The position numbers and the translations under genes were made by a program. Positions 50,520-58,093 of a stretch of DNA of 64,000 nucleotides are shown piece after piece (positions within the stretch are counted from its first letter, which is position 1; each line of letters begins with the position of its first letter). Under the pieces are notes generated by a model. The model saw nothing but the letters and a program-made list of their open reading frames with translations. It was not told the DNA's origin and searched no databases. Source of the stretch: Alphaproteobacteria bacterium (GTDB taxonomy: Bacteria; Pseudomonadota; Alphaproteobacteria; Caulobacterales; Maricaulaceae); assembly GCA_024742735.1 (NCBI GenBank), contig JANSXV010000003.1:372001-436000 (forward strand). Reading direction: 5' to 3'.

Positions 50520-51389
50520 CTACTCCGCAGCGACCACGAGATTCTTCGGCACCAGCCTGTGAGCCTGGGCGCACACGATCTCGCGCAGAGCCTCCGACCC
50601 GGGCACATCGGGGATCGCGTCCACAGCCTGGCCGACCAATCCCTTCAGGCGCTCGATGGCGCCTGGCACGCCGAGCTCGGACACGCAGTTGGGCCGGCCA
50701 AGCTGAGCATCACGGCCCAACCCCTTGCCGGCGTCATCGCCAAGGCCGGCGGCGTCCAGCAGGTCATCGGCGACCTGATAGGCCTCGCCGATTTTCTCGC
50801 CGAGCCGACGCCAGCGCCGCGGGTCCTGACCGGCCACAATCGCGCCGGCCATGGTAGCCCCGACGAAAAGCGCGCCGGTCTTTGCGCGGTGATAACTGCT
50901 GACCCGAACCTTCGGCTCACTCTCCCAGGCCTGTCCGGCCGCAATCCCGCCCGGCGCGCCGACAGATCCGGCGATGAGGGACACCAGCGCCGGCAGCGGC
51001 GCAGGCGTCCTGGCGCCGGCGCGCGCCACGGTTTCGAAGGCCAGCACGATCAAGGCGTCGCCTGTCAGAATCGCCAGCGGTTCGCCGAAGACGGCATGGA
51101 CCGAAGGCTTGCCCCGGCGCTTCGCCGCGTCATCGAAGGCTGGAAGATCATCGTGAACCAGGGAGGCGCAATGCAAGAGCTCGAGCGCCGCGCCCGCTGC
51201 GTCCGTCAGTTCCGGAGACGGATCTCCACAGGCGCCCGCGACCGCGATCAGGAGCTGAGGCCTGACCCGGGCTCCGCCCGGAAACACGGCGTAGGCCAGG
51301 GCTTCAGCCAAGCGCGGCGGGCAATCGGCCCCTCCGGCTCTATCGATAGCGGCATGAAGCTCGGCCTCGATGCGTGCGGCGGCGTCCAT
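50520..51389 (-). CDS. crtE: geranylgeranyl diphosphate synthase
   Basis: CrtE extends FPP to GGPP for carotenoids and the bacteriochlorophyll tail. The 289 residues have the first Asp-rich motif as DDLPAFDDAAKRRGKPS and the second as YQVADDLLDAAG. HCASLVHDD is the usual lead-in. GAGAGGAG precedes the ATG at 51389. The divergent 86-bp gap to crtD carries a PpsR operator. Confidence 0.95.
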   Translation of the reverse strand: MDAAARIEAELHAAIDRAGGADCPPRLAEALAYAVFPGGARVRPQLLIAVAGACGDPSPELTDAAGAALELLHCASLVHDDLPAFDDAAKRRGKPSVHAVFGEPLAILTGDALIVLAFETVARAGARTPAPLPALVSLIAGSVGAPGGIAAGQAWESEPKVRVSSYHRAKTGALFVGATMAGAIVAGQDPRRWRRLGEKIGEAYQVADDLLDAAGLGDDAGKGLGRDAQLGRPNCVSELGVPGAIERLKGLVGQAVDAIPDVPGSEALREIVCAQAHRLVPKNLVVAAE

Positions 51390-51439
51390 GCCCAGGCTCC
51401 TCTCAGCTTGCAGACGTCAACCTTACCTGTCAGGCTGCG

Positions 51440-51457
51440 TGTCATGAAGACTGGACA
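51440..51457. promoter_or_regulatory. PpsR/CrtJ operator between crtE and crtD
   Basis: TGTCATGAAGACTGGACA fits the extended consensus TGTc-N10-gACA. It is followed by two tandem GGACACA copies (51453-51459 and 51461-51467), and TGTCA occurs also at 51429 and 51471. It can serve both divergent crt transcripts. Confidence 0.8.
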
Positions 51458-51475
51458 CATGGACACAACCTGTCA

Positions 51476-53038
51476 ATGACGCAGGCCCCTTCCAGAGACG
51501 GCGTCGTCATCATCGGCGCGGGCATGGGCGGGCTCGGCGCCGCCATTGATCTCGCGGCGCGCGGGGTTCCGGTGACCGTGCTGGAGAAGGCCGGCGCCCC
51601 CGGCGGCAAGATGCGTACGATTCATGTCGATGGTTACGACATCGACGCCGGGCCGACCGTCATGACCTTGCGCAGCGCTTTCGATGATCTGTATGAAAGC
51701 GCAGGCGCCCAATTTGAAGATTATGTCGGGCTGATCACCGCGGAGCGCCTGGCCCGCCACGCCTGGGACGATCAAGGCACATTCGATCTCATGGCCGATC
51801 CCGAGGCGTCCATTGACGAGGTCGGCAAGTTTTCCGGCGCCGCACAGGCCCGATTGTTCCGTAAATTCCTCAAAGACGGGGCCCGCCTCTATGACGCCTT
51901 GACGCGCAACTTCCTGCTTCAGCCCCAGACCTCGCCCGTCGGTCTGACCGCGCGCATGCTTTCCAACAACCCGCTCGGGGCTTTGACGCTCAAGCCCTTC
52001 TCAACGCTGTGGGAGGCGCTTGGCCCTTATTTTCCCGACGCCCGCCTGCGTCAGCTGTTCGCGCGCTATGCGACCTATTGCGGAGCTTCGCCATGGAACG
52101 CGCCAGCGACCCTGATGATGATCGCCGAGCTGGAGCAGCGCGGCGTCTGGTATGTGAAGGGCGGCATGAGCCGGCTCGCCCAAGGGATGGCGGCCTTCGC
52201 CGAGCAGCTTGGAGCAGACATCAGGTACCAGGCTGAAGTCTCCGAGATTCTTGTGGAGCACGGCCGGGCCGCCGGTGTCCGCCTGGCGAGCGGTGAGCAG
52301 ATCCCAGCCCGCGCGGTGCTGTCCAACGCCGATCCCGACGCGGTGCGCAGCGGACTGCTTGGACAGCCGGCCCGATCAGGCCTGAGCGACGTGGAGATGC
52401 CGCGGAGCCTGTCCGCCCTGGTTTGGACGGCGACCGGTTCAGCGTCCGGCTTCGAGCTCGACCGGCACAACGTGGTGTTCTCCACCGACTATGCCGCCGA
52501 GTTTGATTGTCTGTTTAACCAGCAGCGCATCCCCGATGAGCCGACGATTTACATCTGCGCGCAGGATCGCGGAGCCGGCGCGGAGCCGGCAGGGGACGAC
52601 CGCTTCCTGATTCTTATCAACGCCCCAGCAGACGGCGACACCCGCGCCTACCCCGCCGAGGAGACCGACCGATGGCAAGACCTGACCCTGAAGCGGCTGA
52701 GGGCGTGCGGACTCGATCTGACGCTTCACGCCTCGGTCGCGACCGGCCCGGACGGCTTCGCGCAGCTCTTCCCCGGTTCAAGCGGGGCCATATACGGACG
52801 CGCCCTGCACGGATGGCGCTCGGCGTTTCAAAGACCCGGCGCGCGCAGCCGGCTGCCGGGCCTGTATCTGGCGGGGGGCGGAACGCATCCCGGTCCGGGG
52901 GTGCCGACCTCGATGCTGTCGGGACGCACGGCGGCACGCTCGATCTTGGCCGATTTGGCTTCGACGCCCCGATACCGCCCGGCGGGTATCGCTGGCTCTA
53001 CGCCGACGCGTTCAGCGACGACGGACGCTTCGGCCTGA
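51476..53038 (+). CDS. crtD: 1-hydroxycarotenoid 3,4-desaturase (CrtD)
   Basis: CrtD is an FAD-dependent desaturase acting on 1-hydroxylated acyclic carotenoids. The 520 residues start with the dinucleotide fold VVIIGAGMGGLGAAIDLAARG and PGGKMRTIHVDGYDIDAGPTVM. The C-terminal FAD motif is LYLAGGGTHPGPGVPTSMLSG. About 20 further residues (STPRYRPAGIAGSTPTR) are read out of frame from crtC and are not family-like. The ATG at 51476 lies 18 bp after a PpsR operator. Confidence 0.94.
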   Translation: MTQAPSRDGVVIIGAGMGGLGAAIDLAARGVPVTVLEKAGAPGGKMRTIHVDGYDIDAGPTVMTLRSAFDDLYESAGAQFEDYVGLITAERLARHAWDDQGTFDLMADPEASIDEVGKFSGAAQARLFRKFLKDGARLYDALTRNFLLQPQTSPVGLTARMLSNNPLGALTLKPFSTLWEALGPYFPDARLRQLFARYATYCGASPWNAPATLMMIAELEQRGVWYVKGGMSRLAQGMAAFAEQLGADIRYQAEVSEILVEHGRAAGVRLASGEQIPARAVLSNADPDAVRSGLLGQPARSGLSDVEMPRSLSALVWTATGSASGFELDRHNVVFSTDYAAEFDCLFNQQRIPDEPTIYICAQDRGAGAEPAGDDRFLILINAPADGDTRAYPAEETDRWQDLTLKRLRACGLDLTLHASVATGPDGFAQLFPGSSGAIYGRALHGWRSAFQRPGARSRLPGLYLAGGGTHPGPGVPTSMLSGRTAARSILADLASTPRYRPAGIAGSTPTRSATTDASA

Positions 53039-53862
53039 TCCTGATCGCCCTGATCGGCAGCGTGTTTTCTCCCTATTACGCCTGGTCGGGCCGTCACAGG
53101 CCGGATAATCACTGCGCGCTCAATGTCGGGCTCTATGGCGGCGGCAAGACCCGCTGGGCCATGACCGAACGGCCCGCCAAGGCCATTGATCGCGGCCCGG
53201 ATCATTTCACCTTCGGACCGAGCATGGTGCGCTTTGAAGATGACAGCCTCATCTTCGATATTCGCGAAACTGCAGCGCCGATTCCGTTTCCCGTCCGAGG
53301 CCGGATCGTGATCCGGCCTGAAGTCGAGCAGACGCAGCAATTCACCCTCGATCCTAACGGCCGCCATGCCTGGCGCCCGGTCTGGCCGAAGGCCCGCGTT
53401 TCAGCCGAGTTCGACAAGCCGGGCCTGTCCTGGTCGGGCGACGGCTATGTCGACATGAATGCCGGTGTGGAACCCCTCGAGGCAGGCTTCAATTCCTGGA
53501 GCTGGGCGCGCACGGCCCTGCCCGATGGCGCAGCGATTCTCTATGACTGCCATCCAGCCGGCGGCGGCGATTACGGGCTGGCTTTGCGGATCCATGAAAA
53601 TGGCGCGGTGCAGCACTTCACGCCGCCCCCTGAAGTCCGCCTGCCTGACGTGATGTGGGGCGTCTCACGCCCCTCGCGTTCGGACGGACAGGCGCGAGTG
53701 GTGCGCACCCTTGAAGACACGCCCTTCTACACCCGGTCCATGATCGAGACCGAGCTCCTGGGTCAGACTCGGGTCTCCATGCACGAAAGTCTGGACCTCA
53801 AGCGGTTCAGCGCCAGCTGGGTGCGCTGCCTTCTGCCCTTCCGGATGCCGCGCGCTTTCTAG
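52813..53862 (+). CDS. crtC: acyclic carotenoid 1,2-hydratase (CrtC), start uncertain
   Basis: CrtC adds water to the 1,2 double bond of neurosporene or lycopene. The conserved protein begins near FDAPIPPGGYRWLYADAFSDDG and continues with LIALIGSVFSPYYAWSG, RWAMTERP and GYVDMNAGVEPLEAGFNSWSW. No ATG, GTG or TTG lies near this point in frame. The closest is the ATG at 52813, giving 349 residues and a 226-nt overlap with crtD. The extra N-terminal 50 residues are basic, low-complexity and unlike CrtC. The stop interlocks with that of the 49-residue ORF in CTAG. Confidence 0.9.
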   Translation: MALGVSKTRRAQPAAGPVSGGGRNASRSGGADLDAVGTHGGTLDLGRFGFDAPIPPGGYRWLYADAFSDDGRFGLILIALIGSVFSPYYAWSGRHRPDNHCALNVGLYGGGKTRWAMTERPAKAIDRGPDHFTFGPSMVRFEDDSLIFDIRETAAPIPFPVRGRIVIRPEVEQTQQFTLDPNGRHAWRPVWPKARVSAEFDKPGLSWSGDGYVDMNAGVEPLEAGFNSWSWARTALPDGAAILYDCHPAGGGDYGLALRIHENGAVQHFTPPPEVRLPDVMWGVSRPSRSDGQARVVRTLEDTPFYTRSMIETELLGQTRVSMHESLDLKRFSASWVRCLLPFRMPRAF

Positions 53863-54008
53863 TCCGGGTCGCGTTCGGCTTCGGCGCGATCCTCGGCCTC
53901 GGCCTTTTTCTGGTCGCGATCGATTTCGTTCAGCTGCCACAGCCCGAAGCCGAGGATCGCGCCGAAGAACAGGCAGAACTCGATGAAGGTGAACAGTGTC
54001 CCGCTCAT
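53859..54008 (-). CDS. 49-residue membrane mini-protein after tspO
   Basis: The peptide MSGTLFTFIEFCLFFGAILG starts a single transmembrane helix, followed by a charged tail (QLNEIDRDQKKAEAEDRAEA). The start codon overlaps the tspO stop in TGATG, so it is translationally coupled. I know no family. Size and topology resemble small accessory subunits of membrane complexes. It is the last gene of the bchI operon. Confidence 0.65.
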   Translation of the reverse strand: MSGTLFTFIEFCLFFGAILGFGLWQLNEIDRDQKKAEAEDRAEAERDPD

Positions 54009-54472
54009 CACACCGCTCCGTGCCGGCGGCGCACAATCGCCAGGTTGAGCGCGGCTGCAAAGCTGACCCAGACGAGATACGGGATCAGCACCCCGGCGGC
54101 GACGGCGTCGACCCCGGCGAAGGCGATGATCGTCGCGGCGATGGCGAGCCACAGGGCCGAGACCTCGAACAGGGCGAGCAGCGGGCTCCGTATCCCGAAA
54201 AAGACCACTGACCAGCCCGCGTTGAGGACCAGCTGCAGTCCCCAGAGTCCAAGGGCCGGGCCGATCCCTGCATGGGCCCAGACCCGCCAGGCCCCATAGG
54301 CCATGAGGATGTATAGGACGAACCAGGCGATCGGGAACAGCCAGTCCGGCGGCGTCCACGCCGGTTTGTCCAGCCGCTCATACCAGACCCCGGGGCGGAA
54401 CACCGCTCCGGTCACCGAAGCGGCGATGACAAGCCCCAGGAAGGGCAGAAAGGTCCAGAGCGGCGCATCCAT
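54008..54472 (-). CDS. tspO: TspO/MBR family tryptophan-rich sensory protein
   Basis: TspO is a five-helix membrane protein that binds porphyrins and, in Rhodobacter, adjusts photosynthesis gene expression to oxygen. The 154 residues carry the conserved WYERLDKPAWTPPDWLFPIAW, LNAGWSVVFFGIRSPLLALFEV and PYLVWVSFAAALNLAI. I use the ATG at 54472, which overlaps the stop of the 39-residue ORF in TGATG; a TTG is one codon upstream. It lies between two mini-protein genes within the crtIB transcript. Confidence 0.95.
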   Translation of the reverse strand: MDAPLWTFLPFLGLVIAASVTGAVFRPGVWYERLDKPAWTPPDWLFPIAWFVLYILMAYGAWRVWAHAGIGPALGLWGLQLVLNAGWSVVFFGIRSPLLALFEVSALWLAIAATIIAFAGVDAVAAGVLIPYLVWVSFAAALNLAIVRRRHGAV

Positions 54473-54591
54473 CAATCAGTGCTGTCTATTTCTGCCGGCG
54501 GGCGTTTCATGCGGCGCAGCTTGCGAACGCCCCACGTGATGACGACAATGGCGAAGGCGATCTCCAGAGCGAAGAATATGTAGTGACCCAT
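54472..54591 (-). CDS. 39-residue membrane mini-protein between crtB and tspO
   Basis: The short reading frame begins MGHYIFFALEIAFAIVVITW, one helix, and continues GVRKLRRMKRPPAEIDSTD, a basic then acidic tail. GAGAGGAG stands nine bases before the ATG at 54591, and the stop overlaps the tspO start in TGATG. It begins 14 bases after the crtB stop. This layout (good ribosome site, coupling, helix-plus-charge design) argues for a real gene. Function unknown. Confidence 0.68.
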   Translation of the reverse strand: MGHYIFFALEIAFAIVVITWGVRKLRRMKRPPAEIDSTD

Positions 54592-54605
54592 GGGTCAAGC
54601 TCCTC

Positions 54606-55655
54606 TCAGGCCTGTCTTCGTGACGATTGACCTGAAGCTCGCTCTCGCTGCTTCACGTCATATAGAATGGTTGCGACGCGTCCCCAGTCCTCATCGAACC
54701 TCCACCAGGATGGCGGCGTGTCCGGCGCAGGCGCTTCAGGGGCGGCGTCGACCAGGAACCGCACTTCCTCCAGGGGCTCCTGATTGGTGCGCTGCGACCC
54801 CAGGGCGGCGTCGACCACCGCCATGAGGGCCAGCTGAAGCTTTCGTCCGGTTGAGGTCACGACCCGGCGATTGACCGTATCGAACCCGGCGCGTTCAGCC
54901 TCCACGCCGATTTCACGATAGATGCGAGCCGCGGCGTGAATCGCAGGACGGCAGCGCTTGGGAAGGTGGGCGATTCCCGGGCGAGCGCGCGCGTAAAGAC
55001 GATCCGCTTCCGCCAGCAAGCGCCGCACGAACTCTCCGATCCGCACATCGAATCGAGGGTCCTGCAGCCAGGCGTCGGGATCAATGCGCGCCTCGGCGAA
55101 CCAGACCCGCGGCAGGTAGAGCCGGCCGGCCCGGGCGTCCTCGCCGACATCGCGGGCGATATTGGTCAGCTGCATCGCAACACCGAGATCGCAGGCCCGC
55201 GCCAGAGCTTCCTGACTTCTCACGCCCATGACCAACGCCATCATGGCGCCGACCGAGCTCGCCACCCGCGCGCCATAGGCGCGCACATCAGACAGCGTCT
55301 CGTACCGCCGGTTCGCCGCATCCCAGGCGAACCCCTCGATCAGCGCGGCGGGCAACTCCTTTGGGATATCGCATTCCTTGACCACATGGGCGAAAGCCCG
55401 CTCGGTCGGGTCTTCACCCTTATGCCCGTCATAAAGCTGGTCGAGCCGGTCGGTCAGGCGCGCGCAGGCCGCGACCGGGTCGCCGCCTTCATCCACGGCG
55501 TCATCAGCCATGCGGCAAAACCCGTAAAGCGCGTAGGCGCGGTCCCTCGCCGCCCGGGGCAGGAGCAGGGAGGCGGCGAAAAAGCTCTTCGACCCGCCGC
55601 GGATCGCTGTCCGGCAGGCCTCCAGGTCTTCAGATGTGACCGACGGTTCAACCAT
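54606..55655 (-). CDS. crtB: phytoene synthase
   Basis: CrtB condenses two GGPP to phytoene. The 349 residues contain GSKSFFAASLLLP, the first Asp motif in RMADDAVDEGG, and the second in QLTNIARDVGEDARAGRLYLP. I place the start at 55655 (MVEPSVTSEDLEA), with AAGG ahead and an 8-nt overlap with crtI. A start further up at 55676 would lie deeper in crtI. Confidence 0.95.
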   Translation of the reverse strand: MVEPSVTSEDLEACRTAIRGGSKSFFAASLLLPRAARDRAYALYGFCRMADDAVDEGGDPVAACARLTDRLDQLYDGHKGEDPTERAFAHVVKECDIPKELPAALIEGFAWDAANRRYETLSDVRAYGARVASSVGAMMALVMGVRSQEALARACDLGVAMQLTNIARDVGEDARAGRLYLPRVWFAEARIDPDAWLQDPRFDVRIGEFVRRLLAEADRLYARARPGIAHLPKRCRPAIHAAARIYREIGVEAERAGFDTVNRRVVTSTGRKLQLALMAVVDAALGSQRTNQEPLEEVRFLVDAAPEAPAPDTPPSWWRFDEDWGRVATILYDVKQRERASGQSSRRQA

Positions 55656-57180
55656 GGACCTTGCAGGCCGCCGCATCTGGAACGATGGCGTCCAGCACTC
55701 GGGCTGACGACAGAACGCCGGGGACGCCTGCGCCTGGATGGGTCCCGGCGCCGACCAGATAGAGGCCTTCCACTTCCTCGCTCTTGTTATGCGCCCTGAA
55801 CCAGGCCGACTGGGTCAGGATCGGTTCCAGACCGAAGGCGGCGCCATGGGTGGAGTTGAGCCGGTCGCGGAAATCGATCGGGGTCATGACCCGCGACACG
55901 GTCACGGCGTTTTTCAGGCCCGGCAGAACAGTCTCCTCCAAACGCTTCTCGACAGCCTGACGGTATGGCTCGGCCATTTCGGTCCAGTCGGTGTCGCCCT
56001 TCAGATTGGGAACCGGGGAGAGCACGTAGAACGCTTCGCACCCGTCCGGCGCCATGGACGGGTCCGTCGCCGTGGGCCGATGGAGATAAAGGCTGAAATC
56101 GTCGGCGAGCTTCTTCTTCGTGAAGATGTCATTGAGCAGACCGCGATAACGCGGTCCCAGAATGATCGTGTGATGGTCAACCTCGGGATAGGTCCTCCCG
56201 GTTCCGAAATACCACAGAAACAGGCTCATGGACTGGCGCGCGCCGTCCACCTTGCGATCCGTCCAGCGCTTGCGTTTGGTTTCAGACAGCAAGTGCTTGT
56301 AGGTGTGCCCGACCTCGGCGTTGGAGATCACGATATCGGCGCTGACATGCCGGCCGTCCGCCAGCTTCACGCCGGTCGCCCGCCCGTCTTTTGTGGTGAT
56401 CTGCGCGGCTTCGGCGTCGCATATGACCGCACCGCCCTGCCCCTCGATCAGATCGACCAGCCCGTCGACGAGCTTGCCGGTTCCGCCCATGACAAAGTGC
56501 ACGCCCCACTCGCGCTCGAGGTAGGAGATCAGGCAGTAGAACGAGCTCGCCGCAAACGGATTGCCCCCCACAAGAAGGGGATGGAAGTTCAGCGCCACCT
56601 GCAGCTTGGGATTCTTGATGTACTGGGCGACCAGGGAATGAACCGAGCGATAGGACTCCAGCCGGATCAGGTCGGGCGTGACCTTGGCCATGGATTTCAG
56701 CGTGTGGAAAGGCACGTGGGCGAGCTGCTGAAAGCCCACCTCGAAAATGTCCTGGCTCTTCTTCAAGAAGCGCTCATAGCCGTCTGCGTCTTCAGGCGCG
56801 ATGCGTTTGACCTCTTCGCGCATCACGTCGGCGTCGCGATAGCAGTGAACGACGTCGCCATCGTCGAACCTGATCCCGTAAAACGGGTTCATCTCGCGCA
56901 GCTCGATATCATCCTCGAAGCGCCGCCCCGCCAGCTCCCAAAGCTCTTCGAGCAGGAAGGGCACGGTGATGATCGTGGGCCCGGCATCGAACACATAGCC
57001 CTCGTCCTTGAACACGTAGGCCCGGCCGCCTGGCGCATCGAGCTTTTCAAGGACGGTCACGCGATAGCCGCGCGCCCCGAGGCGGACGGCCGCCGCCAGT
57101 CCGCCAAATCCCGATCCGATCACCACCGCGTGGGGACGGCCGTCGCCGCCGGGCTTGCGATCTTCAACGCTCTTCAACAT
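55648..57180 (-). CDS. crtI: phytoene desaturase
   Basis: CrtI desaturates phytoene to neurosporene or lycopene using FAD. The 510 residues have VVIGSGFGGLAAAVRLGARG, GGRAYVFKDEGYVFDAGPTIITVP and the C-terminal LYLVGAGTHPGAGVPGVLSSA. AGGAG precedes the ATG. Whether it makes three or four desaturations cannot be read from sequence. crtB follows with overlap. Confidence 0.95.
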   Translation of the reverse strand: MLKSVEDRKPGGDGRPHAVVIGSGFGGLAAAVRLGARGYRVTVLEKLDAPGGRAYVFKDEGYVFDAGPTIITVPFLLEELWELAGRRFEDDIELREMNPFYGIRFDDGDVVHCYRDADVMREEVKRIAPEDADGYERFLKKSQDIFEVGFQQLAHVPFHTLKSMAKVTPDLIRLESYRSVHSLVAQYIKNPKLQVALNFHPLLVGGNPFAASSFYCLISYLEREWGVHFVMGGTGKLVDGLVDLIEGQGGAVICDAEAAQITTKDGRATGVKLADGRHVSADIVISNAEVGHTYKHLLSETKRKRWTDRKVDGARQSMSLFLWYFGTGRTYPEVDHHTIILGPRYRGLLNDIFTKKKLADDFSLYLHRPTATDPSMAPDGCEAFYVLSPVPNLKGDTDWTEMAEPYRQAVEKRLEETVLPGLKNAVTVSRVMTPIDFRDRLNSTHGAAFGLEPILTQSAWFRAHNKSEEVEGLYLVGAGTHPGAGVPGVLSSARVLDAIVPDAAACKVHG

Positions 57181-57190
57181 GTCGGCTCCT

Positions 57191-58093
57191 TTAGCGGACC
57201 GCGTTCAGGCGGCCCTGATCCTTCGAGGCCGGATCGAACAATCCGGCCCTTTGGGCTTCGCGGCGGATGACGGCCGCGACAGCGTCCGGGTCTTCTTCAT
57301 GGGCGAGATGGCCCAAACCCTGAAGCACCACCGTGTCACGGTCCGGGATGGGCTGGACAGCCTGCACAATGTCGCGCTCCGGCGTCGCCCGGTCGGCGTC
57401 GCCTGCAACCGCGACGAAGCGGACTGCAAGACGCGGCAGAGCTTCAAGGGTCGGACGAAGCCGCCAGTTCGCCATCATCTTGAGCGCGCCGGAAACATGG
57501 GAAGGGCGCTCAAGCAGGCGTTTGTAGAGGGTGCACCCAGCCTCATCGATATGCGAGCCCGTGCGCTCGATAATGCGTTTGACGCGCACAGGACTGGCGC
57601 GCATGGCGACGAAGCGCGGTGTGATCGGGTTGATGAAAGCCAGCTTGGCGAGGCCAGAGGCCAGTCCGTCCGCTGCGCCGCCGTAGGGTTTCAGGGCTGG
57701 CGCCAGGCCGACGATGACCGACGGCGAACACGCCCCGTCCAACGCCATGCGCAGCGCAATGGCCGCGCCTGCGGAATGTCCTACGACAAGGGCCGGCTCG
57801 ACGCCGAGCGCGCGAGTCAACGCCCCCATCGCCGAGGCGTTTCGCGGCAAGGTCGGCGCATCCAGCGGGCCGGAGAATCCATGGCCGGGAAGATCGGCCA
57901 TGACGAGTTCGAAGTCATCGGCGAGACGCGCCGCCAGCGCGCGAAACGAATGGGTTGAGGCCGCGGTGCCATGGATCATCAGGATCGCAGGGCCGGAGCC
58001 GACACGCTGAACGTGCCAGTTCACGCCGCCGGCCTGTATGAATCGGCTGGCGTCGCGGAACGGCCAGTCGGCCGGGAGGATTGACGCGATCAT
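57191..58093 (-). CDS. bchO: alpha/beta hydrolase BchO
   Basis: BchO is a hydrolase-fold protein of bchIDO operons with a presumed accessory role in Mg-chelation. The 300 residues show the oxyanion HGTAASTHSFRAL, the nucleophile elbow VVGHSAGAAIAL and the histidine in QGLGHLAHEEDP. It overlaps bchD by four bases (ATGA). Its exact reaction is not established for the family. Confidence 0.93.
   Translation of the reverse strand: MIASILPADWPFRDASRFIQAGGVNWHVQRVGSGPAILMIHGTAASTHSFRALAARLADDFELVMADLPGHGFSGPLDAPTLPRNASAMGALTRALGVEPALVVGHSAGAAIALRMALDGACSPSVIVGLAPALKPYGGAADGLASGLAKLAFINPITPRFVAMRASPVRVKRIIERTGSHIDEAGCTLYKRLLERPSHVSGALKMMANWRLRPTLEALPRLAVRFVAVAGDADRATPERDIVQAVQPIPDRDTVVLQGLGHLAHEEDPDAVAAVIRREAQRAGLFDPASKDQGRLNAVR

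Noticed and set aside
52866-52880. Programmed -1 frameshift fusing CrtD to CrtC
   Set aside because: The G-GGG-GGC heptamer is in phase, but the fusion would remove the conserved CrtD tail GTHPGPGVPTSMLSG. An internal start for crtC is simpler.
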